Assembly (NCBI GenBank): GCA_030770545.1
Contig: CM061107.1
Coordinates: 9,971,001 to 10,035,000 of the forward strand
Length of the DNA stretch: 64,000 nucleotides
Source of the DNA: Macropodus opercularis
Taxonomy: Eukaryota; Chordata; Actinopteri; Anabantiformes; Osphronemidae
Direction of reading: 5' to 3'
Part shown: positions 52,201-61,200 of the stretch, one piece after another
Layout: each line of letters begins with the position of its first letter
Numbering within the stretch: the stretch's first letter is position 1
Translations under genes and position numbers: made by a program
The notes under the pieces: generated by a model
What the model was told of the DNA's origin: nothing
What the model saw: only the letters and a program-made list of their open reading frames with translations
The model's database searches: none

Positions 52201-55200
52201 TCTTTCTGTCCCCCCACCCCCAAAAAAGGCCAGAAAAACAGACTTTCTAACCAAAAATAATAAGGAAAAAGCACAAACTCAGAAATATGACAAGTCTTGA
52301 TTTCAAGAGTAAGGGAATGGTCTGTTGAAGAAAGTGTACATGTGTTAAAATGTGCAAGGGTCTGGGAGAATTCCTTGATTACTCAGATGCCTGAAGGAGG
52401 AAGATCAGTGTCCATCTGTATTTCTCAAGAGTTGATCGGAAATATTTCAGTCACCAAATAAGCTGATCAATATAGACTTTCTAAAACTTTAAGAGCCTAG
52501 TAGTGTCCACTGCTCCATGTACAACTATAAAAAGCATAATGACTTCAGAAAAGCAGTACAAGTAAAGACTGATGCTACCAGTTTACCAGCTTTTGGTTGT
52601 AGGAGGCAGTGGAAAGTGTAAAAACCAAACCAGGCAGCTTGTCATCAACTCCTATACAGCCGGAGGGGAGGGCGGACAGGCAGGGAATTAGCTCTACCTC
52701 CTAGAAATCCCACCACAGGTGATCTCAGATCATCACGGGAAAACCAAGGGCAAACTGTTCCTTCTTTTCTTCCAGATTTTGGTCTATTCCTGCCCCCGCG
52801 GCTGTACTAAACCACATGCAGTAGAGAGTAAGGGAGGGGGGTCATCTTCTTCGTCTGGGGCGATACAATCAACAGCAACTCCCCCTCCCTCTAGCTCTGT
52901 ATAGCCACCACCATGCAAGCCTTGTCTTATAGCACTCACTAGGCATGCTCCAAGGGGCCAACCCAAGCACGGCATCTACGGTAGACCAGGCAAGGTAGCA
53001 AGGGAGGGAAAGGGAGGGAGCTAACAGCAGCGGTCAGCTGTACCTAGCTCTGCAAATACTGATTATGGAAGCTTTTCTTAACAGCCAAGTTGGTCAGTTG
53101 GCGGTAGGTGTTAAACAAGAGCCTCCACAGTCCGTAGAAGAGTTTGCAGAGCCAAAGTGAGCGACCAGTCTGTAACAAAAACTGTCCAGAGGGCTGACGA
53201 AGACGGTAAAAGGACTATCGAGGGCAAAGGGAGGATTCTACCGCAAAGTAGCAACTATTGTTGATACTAGCGCTCTAGTTGCGTTTATTCGAACTAGCCA
53301 AACCAACTTAAAAAGCAAAAAGAAAAAAAAAAAACTTTTTGGCTCAGGCTCAAATCAAGCAGGACTCAGAAAGATGTGGAAAGACTACCGACCAGCCAGC
53401 TCCTTCTCCTTACTCCGTCTCTTTTTCTCCATGCGTTTCAGTCTCTTCTCCTCCCTGCGCTTGGCCTCCTCAGCCTCCTGGTGACGCCGGCACTTGTGGA
53501 AGTTCTCTACCACAACTCCCACGAACATGTTGAGCACGAAAAAGGCCACGATCAGCAAGAAGGAGATGAAGTACAGCAGCATCCATGGGTTGTAGTTCAT
53601 TACCGGCTGAAAGAGAGAGTCTTCAGTTATGGTTCTGTATTAAAATTATGAATAACGGCAGAAAATATCATAAAACTTTTATGAGCGTGCAAATAATATT
53701 CTTCTGCCAAGTGAACAGTAACAAATTGTGGACTTGTTTTACCATGAGTGTAAAACTTACTTGTTGGTCAACTCCTACAGCATCTAGACCATCATACATT
53801 ATATCGACCCAACCGTCTTTCGAGGCCAGAACAAACAGAGACATCAATGCCTGAGGGAATAAAAGGAAGAGCTGACATTCAAGGATGTCAACAGAGCATT
53901 AGTGAACTGATTGTTCAGAAATTATTGAGATAGTACCTGACCCAGGTTGTCAAAGTTGTACTTATGTCTGTGCCATTTGTAGTTGGCCTGTAGACAGTCT
54001 GACTTGTTGGTGATGTTCCTCACATCCTCTCCTTGACAAACAAAGAACTTCCCCTTGAAGAGCTGGGGACACAACACGAACATGCACTAAACCCGTTCAA
54101 GCAACTCAGATTCTAAACCTCGATGCTGTGTCCACATATTGGATTGGCTGTGTTGACCCAAAAGAGGGTGGTTTCTACTAGTATTATGAAAAACCACCAA
54201 AGATAATTAAAAACAAAACACTGTTTGGTTATGATTTCATGCAATACAAGCTCAAAGGGAAACACCCTTCGCTTGATTTGCTTCTCCTCTTACCTGTACT
54301 CCCAGGATCCCGAAGATGATGAAGAAGGCACAGCAGATGACCACGATGTTGCCGATGGGCTTCAGGGAGGACATTAAAGTCTCCACCACCAGCTTCAGCC
54401 CCGGGGCTCGGCTGATCACACTGGGACGTAGTATAAAATAGGATATTAGTGTTTGTTTGACCGAGTTAGGGTACGTCAGGCTCCCTTAGGTCTAGTACAG
54501 GCCAACCTGCGACCTCATCGCAGATGACCTTGAGACCCTCACTCTGTAAGTGCAGGCCACATGTTATACACAGATTTTTTCTCAGTTTTCCTTGTTTATC
54601 ACACTAGGGAGCCATTTCAAGAAGTTCCAAACTTGTTGGCTTAAAGACAAATTAACTTCTTTCACTCACTCACTGTCTCACTCACACACTTTAAAATCTC
54701 AACACCTCCTTCGGTCTTTCACACCTTGTAAAGCTTCCTTTCATTTTTGCATTTGAGGAAACAGACCACATCTAATTAAGCCAATGGATTGATGATGATC
54801 TTTAATCAGTACCAGTTTTGCATCCGGTACTGCATTGCTCAGGAAACACAGATGTTCATGCACGAGCACACAAATGCAACAAACAAGCAAGAAAAATGTT
54901 GCACAACAGTCAAAGTAACTGCTGAGGTGATAATCTGTTCACTTATGATCTGCATTGTAGGTTTTCTCCTGAGGAGACAGCTGAGTGAGGGATGAGTCAA
55001 TAGCGCATTAAGAAAAGACATGAGATAATAAGAGGCCTGGGCCAAGAAATGCCACTGATCAATAGCTCTATCAGAGAGTAACGAGCCTGTGGCTACACCC
55101 CATAACTCTCCATCTCACTGCTTCTGTCAAACAGGCAGTAGTTCCACTGTGGGCCTATAGAGGATGCTAGAACTGCATCTTCACGTGTTTGTGTGTCCAT

Positions 55201-58200
55201 ACTGACCTGACTTCCTCGCCAAATGGTCTGTGTTTGACATTTTTTGACATACCCATTTTTTTTATAGTCAGATGATATGTATTGTAATAAGTCAAATGTA
55301 AACATTTGTTCACTTGTATAATAAGAATGAAATTTTTCCTATAAACTAACAAACTAACTGATGCAAAGGACTAAACTGCAAACAGTTCATGTTGCCGTTT
55401 TGCATATGAAAACCTTAAGCCCACTGCTTTACATCATGTTCTCCTTTTGAGCGCCACTCGAATAAATACGCTCAAGCAAGAGGTATGAAGGGAAACGCCA
55501 AGACTCTTATTATGAGTGAATACACTCCGACGATGCGGCGAGGGACACACGCTGTGATGGGCTTCTCATCATGATATCCCTTTGCGTTTGACTCCAAAAG
55601 GCGCAAGAGCAGGGGCTCAACGGAAGAACCCTGACAAGAAATTCACCTCTCCGCATAAGTTGACTGCAGCTCACAGCGTTTGTTTTGTGTGCTACACAAA
55701 AAAGAAAAAGCAGGGAAAACACCTGCACACATGCAACACCCATCGCTCTCCTCCTCTGCCACAGGGAGAAAAGAGAACAACAAGTAGGGCAATAAGTGCC
55801 AGGCGTGTTCCCGCAGTGCAAACATTGGGTGTAATTAAGACATACTGGGAGATAGTCACAGGCGATTGAGGGAGAAGAGGAGGACTGATAAACTGTGGGG
55901 ACACAGGCAGAACAAAATATAAAGCAGCTGCTATTTTCGTGTGTTTCGTCTAAGCCTTGTTTCCCTACCCCAGAAAACTGCACTGTAAGCCAATGAATCA
56001 GCTGTCAAGCAAGCATAACCTAAACATCTTGAAGGATGTTAATTATCCATTCAGTCAATGGAGCAGAGTACAACCTGTTGCAGAATGGTAATTATGTACA
56101 GAGTTAATAGGCTACTGTCAAATATGACGATCAAATATAATAGTGAGTAAACTTACAAAAGAGTCTGGAGATGCCTGAGGGTAAAGACATCATGACCGCT
56201 TGAAGGATAAGCTCAAAAGCAGAGCCAACAGAAGTCAAATACCAAAAAAAAAAACCAACAACAACCCTTTAAAGCTGTTGAGTTTGCCTGCAATGAACCT
56301 CAGGACTGTGGCGGATGCAATTAATGGACAAACGCTGACGAGGCAAAGGTTGTGTTGGGTTGCATAGAGGTGCTATACTACTACATTCGGCGCCTTCCTG
56401 ACGCCAGACCCTCAGCTTTGGTTGTGTGCTTGATAAATAACTGCACAGATGTGTGTGTCTGCCCTGCTAAACAAACCTTATGCATCATTCTGTCACACGC
56501 ACCCCTGTGGATACTCCTCTCTTGTGCAATGTAAAGATGCCATTAATATCTTTAATGAGGAATATACACACACACACACACTGTATATCACCTGCGTAGT
56601 GCAGTAAAGCGTACGCAAACACGTGTAATGAGCAGTGGAAGATACATTGAAATAGTTCAGCGCATACAAAACCTCCTGCCGTTCAAAGCTCAGCTGCTTA
56701 AGTGACAAGCTGCCATGGGTTGCAGCCTGTGAGCACACAGACGACCGGGAAAGGCTTTTATTCCCACGTCAGCATCGGCAGCTCCCACGATGCCTTTGTG
56801 CACCCCCCACATGCACCTTCTTGCCAGAGGGGAAAACACAGACAAGCTTGTATTTAATTCAAACACCCAGTGAGAGCGAGTCTGCCGCAGTCAAACTGGG
56901 ACGACAACAAGCTGATAATGCTAACACAAAAGCTTTATGGGTGACAAAGCCGTGTCTGCGTCGGGTATGTTTAACATTCAGAAAAGTTTAAATCTTCTCT
57001 GGTTAGGATTTTGGCAGCGTATGTAATAATAACAGTTACATAATGTTGGAGACATTGGCCTGATCACATTACTGAAGCAAATGCTTAACAAACAGGAGAA
57101 GTTACTGTACGGAGCGAAAATGAAGCAGGTTGAGAAGTAAATTTGTCTTTGGCAGTTACACAGAAACGTAAATCCAAACCTGGAGGTTTAGTGGATGATC
57201 CTTCAAATCTTCAACTGCCATATTTTTTTTGTATTCTCACACTATCAGGAGAAGCAGCCTGAAGTCTTTGTACTGCATGCAGTGACATTTACAAGAAAAA
57301 GTAGAGGATTGGGGGCCGAGAAGAGTGAGAAGGGCAGGTTTTAGGAACCTGCTATACCACCTCTGCCAGACAAAAAAGTCTCAAAGGTCAAAGACGTTCA
57401 GTTCAGTCAGTTGGACCCAGACTAGAACAGATTCATTCCAACCTGTCATACATTTATTAACTGCACCAGTTGTGGTAGAATGCGACTAATCACTGGGCCG
57501 GGAATAAGCAACTTATATAGCAGAATGTTACCGACTACTGCTTACTCTGTAATTGTCTAAGTACCTGCAGGACACTATAAGTGAGCAGCGCAGCGTACAC
57601 ATGCGGTAGGAGCGTAATAAAAGGTAATATGCTGTAGCTTTTTATACAGTGCTCCTCTTTAGGAATTACCTTAAAAATGATTTTACACAATTTCCCACAA
57701 CTCATCTGCAGCCTCAGCGGAGACAAGCCTCCATTCTTCTCCCGTCCTCTGCTCTTTCTCCCTCATTCACAGCGCGCCTCTCTTCACACGCTCTTCCTAA
57801 TCCTATTTCTCTCTCTGCCATGTTGAATTTTTCTGAAACTGAAGACACCAATCCCAAGAGAAACTGTCGCCCTTTGCTCCCGCCAATGCTTCCCCCCACC
57901 CCCACCCCCGAAAACCTAAAATTTGTCCAATTTCCTGCTTTATTTGCTGCATATTTTCTAATCTGACTTTAAAACCTTCCCCACTCGACAGTAATACAGC
58001 CTCAGCCCCGCTGCCCTCAAGGGGATTAAATAAGGGGAGGCGTGCAGCAGAATGAGTTGGAGACAGAGGATCCCACAGCGGTTAGAGGCAGGTACTCTTC
58101 TCGAGTGTTCTGTTTGTCACAGTTGCGCCAGATCTAACTAGAAAAAAAAAAATACTTCGTTTAAGAGCAAGTTCATTCTGTTACCATTTCATTTTGAAGT

Positions 58201-61200
58201 TATCAGACATTTTTTTTTAATAATTAAACACCACAGTGACAACAAATGTTAATTCTTAAATATGTCGATGTATGTTCTGTAAACCTCTTTGTTTTGGTCC
58301 CTAAAAGTGCACAAATTTATGAATATATGAACATATTCCTGTTATTTGGCACATGGTTGTTTTCACTCTCCCTTAACTTTGTATGTCGTCTTTGTTTTAG
58401 TGTCACTGCTACTAGCTGCCGTTTACTGGAATTATATGCCAGAAATGCTTCTCATATATTCATATACTCTATAAAAAGTAACTCAAAAGAGAAAGTAACA
58501 CTTTGAACTCTGGGAGTGTGAGTGTGGCATCCTCACGAGATTTCACTTTTCTGCCAAAGGTGAATGTTACGCAGCATTCAGCAGAAGGAAAAGCGAGAAG
58601 ATCAGTGGTGTTTAGTGGGTACATTTGGCAGGATGAACATGAATATTTGATCTGTGTCCCCATCATAAGGACGGTGATAAATATTCAACGGAGGGCAAAG
58701 TCTCGAGAGCTCCCCTTCATGAGATGAGACGGCGAGCATGCGACCGCGGGCCAAGTCAAGCGTTAAGCCACTTACGTGCAAATGCATCCGCGTGTACACA
58801 TCTCTGTCTGAAAGCTGCTTTCTGCCTTCCTCCCTCTCTCTCACACACCAATACACACAGACATATTTGGGCATGCGAGTACAAAAACAATCCCCAAAAT
58901 TGGTCATTTCCTTCCTTTTTGTCTGCTCAAATAAACAAAACTGTGCAAATGTGTACACGCCGGCAATAACACACACACAGATGCGCACACGTATATGCGC
59001 ACACATCTCCAACACACAGCCCAGCGTATTAGGTGTTAGAGCTCTATTTATCTGTAAACCTATGTGCGGTATAGTGGCGTGGACATTTTAATACTGCAAA
59101 TCAATATTTTTGATATTTTAAATTACGTCACTGTACAGATTTCGGTTTGTGTTGCTGCGGTGGTCGTCTGTGTCTTAAGGAGGGTTTGTTGGCCTTTGCT
59201 GGGAAAGCAAACATACCGTAGTGGCCTCAGTGTCCTCAGAAGCCTCAGCACTCTCAGCATGCCCAGAATTTTAGTTCCCGAGTTGGAGATGAGAGACACG
59301 AGGATGTCAATGACGGAAATCATCACCAGCATCCCATCCAAAATGTTCCAGCTGCTCCTCAGGTATGACTTGTCCCCGAAGCACCAGCCCAAGGCTACGA
59401 TCTGGACACAGACACGTGGCCGAACGTCATCCAGTAACATGCAAGTATAACGAAGACTAAAATGCTGTGGTGTCAGTTTTGTTTGGATACACTTAAATAT
59501 TAAGCTGCAATACAAATCAGTGATCCAATAACCATTTTTATCTGTGTGGTTGCAAAATTGTTTGTTATCCAGAGTTTTGGATTTATTAGTCGATGCCTCA
59601 TGTCCCATATGTACAGCATATTGACGCAGAAGACTCGAGCTTGGAGCTTGGCAACAAAGATCATAAAAGCTGCAAGCTTTCATAATCTAATTTGTAATTG
59701 TTTACATTCCCCATAAAGCCTGTAAAGTCATTTGCAGTGTAGAAAATAAGAGAGTCGGGCTGACTTTGTTTCATAGCTCAAATATATTAAACCAGGCCAA
59801 GACTGTTTTCGCTTAGTCTATTACTAAACACATACTGTAGCTGGGGGGGTGAGTGTTCGCATTAGCTGATGCTAATCTAATAACGGGAATCATCAGAAAG
59901 GTTGATGACATAACACGTTGTTTATTTCACAGTTCTACTGTACCGACGTGCATACTACAGTGGGTGAAGGTCCGACGTCTCTGGGCCCAGCAATTGCACC
60001 GGGGCCAAAAATAGAGACATGAATGAATGTCATGAACCTTCCTGTCCTCTGCCTCTGCTGACTGCTGCCCACGCCTGCATGGACTTCCATTCAAAGCTAT
60101 TTGAATACAGGCGAGACAACCCTCCGCTTAGAATTACGAAACAGACCTAAGCCCGTGTGTGTGTTGGCTTGAGTCTTAGTGTCCCCCCCTTTCCTGCCCC
60201 TTAACTCCTTTTAACTACTTTTTTGGGTAGTTTAGACAACAAGGTGGATTTTTTTCTGGAGCTTCGTTTTTTGAAGATGCGTCAAGTTTCTAGATCTCAT
60301 GCAAAAAAGTTGTACGTTGTGAGTGAACACAGATGCACCCCCATCGCGTTGCATCCAGAGCAGGGGACAAATAAGGAGCTTCGATGGTTACGGTACCAAA
60401 ACATCCTGAGCAAACATTTGGTGGTAGAGAAGCTGCTGTCAACTACGCGAGTATAAACAGACTTACAGTCTTAAGTGTTGTGCTCAAGGAAATAAACTAA
60501 ACAAAAACAAAAGAAGATCGTACCTTTACGGTCATTTCCGCCACAAAGATCGCTGTGAAGATGTAGTTAGACACTGTAAGGAAGATCCGCTCCTGTCAAA
60601 GAAAAAGGAAGAAGAAATTCACGTGGTTGAGTTGAGGTACATCCTAATGGTTTTATGAGCAAGTTTGGCTTCTGTGCAGTTGAATAATGTATGAGCAGGC
60701 TCTTTTCCGTTGCACTTCATCTGCATTTTTGTACAAACCTCACTAATGATGGCTGGCAGGCAATAATACAGTTCACACTTTATTAGCAATGCAGGAAATA
60801 TGTAAACAGATGTATCAGATTTGGTATTTCGGCGTAAAATGCTATTTTCTTTGTTTTGCTAATGATGAACTTTTGAAATCACGATTGCACAGAGCACGAG
60901 CGATACCGGAGCTCGGCTGGAACACTAGGGTAAATGCTTCACTTGTGTTGAAAGAGCTGGCATCCGGCCCCCTGTGAAACAAGTACGTTGCATGAGATCC
61001 TTCAATCCCCCCCCCCATTAGCAATAAACTGCAGTCTTAGTAAACCACATCATTGTACGTACATGCAAAACAACACCATCACAGAGCTATTATGCCTCCA
61101 TCCATACGAAGTCACATTACTGTACTCCCATATTTCCCTGTTGCCTGAGGCGGCATGGATCAGTGGTGTGTGTCCATGCAACAGAGGATGGGAGCCTATT

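Larger units (their letters stand above)
43266..53392 (-). other. cacna1g intron in the III-IV linker, 10.1 kb
   Basis: Largest channel intron in the window. It contains a ~45-bp direct repeat at 44510/44808, poly(A) runs on the + strand near 45420, 46949 and 47225, short (AC)n runs near 47290 and 48330, and one candidate cassette exon at about 52896. I found no exon matching the DLMLDDVIASG cassette of mammalian Cav3.1. No other gene is supported. Confidence 0.65.

Noticed and set aside
55510..55983. 157-codon - strand frame in a cacna1g intron
   Set aside because: No splice sites in frame with the channel and no recognisable domain; composition looks random.
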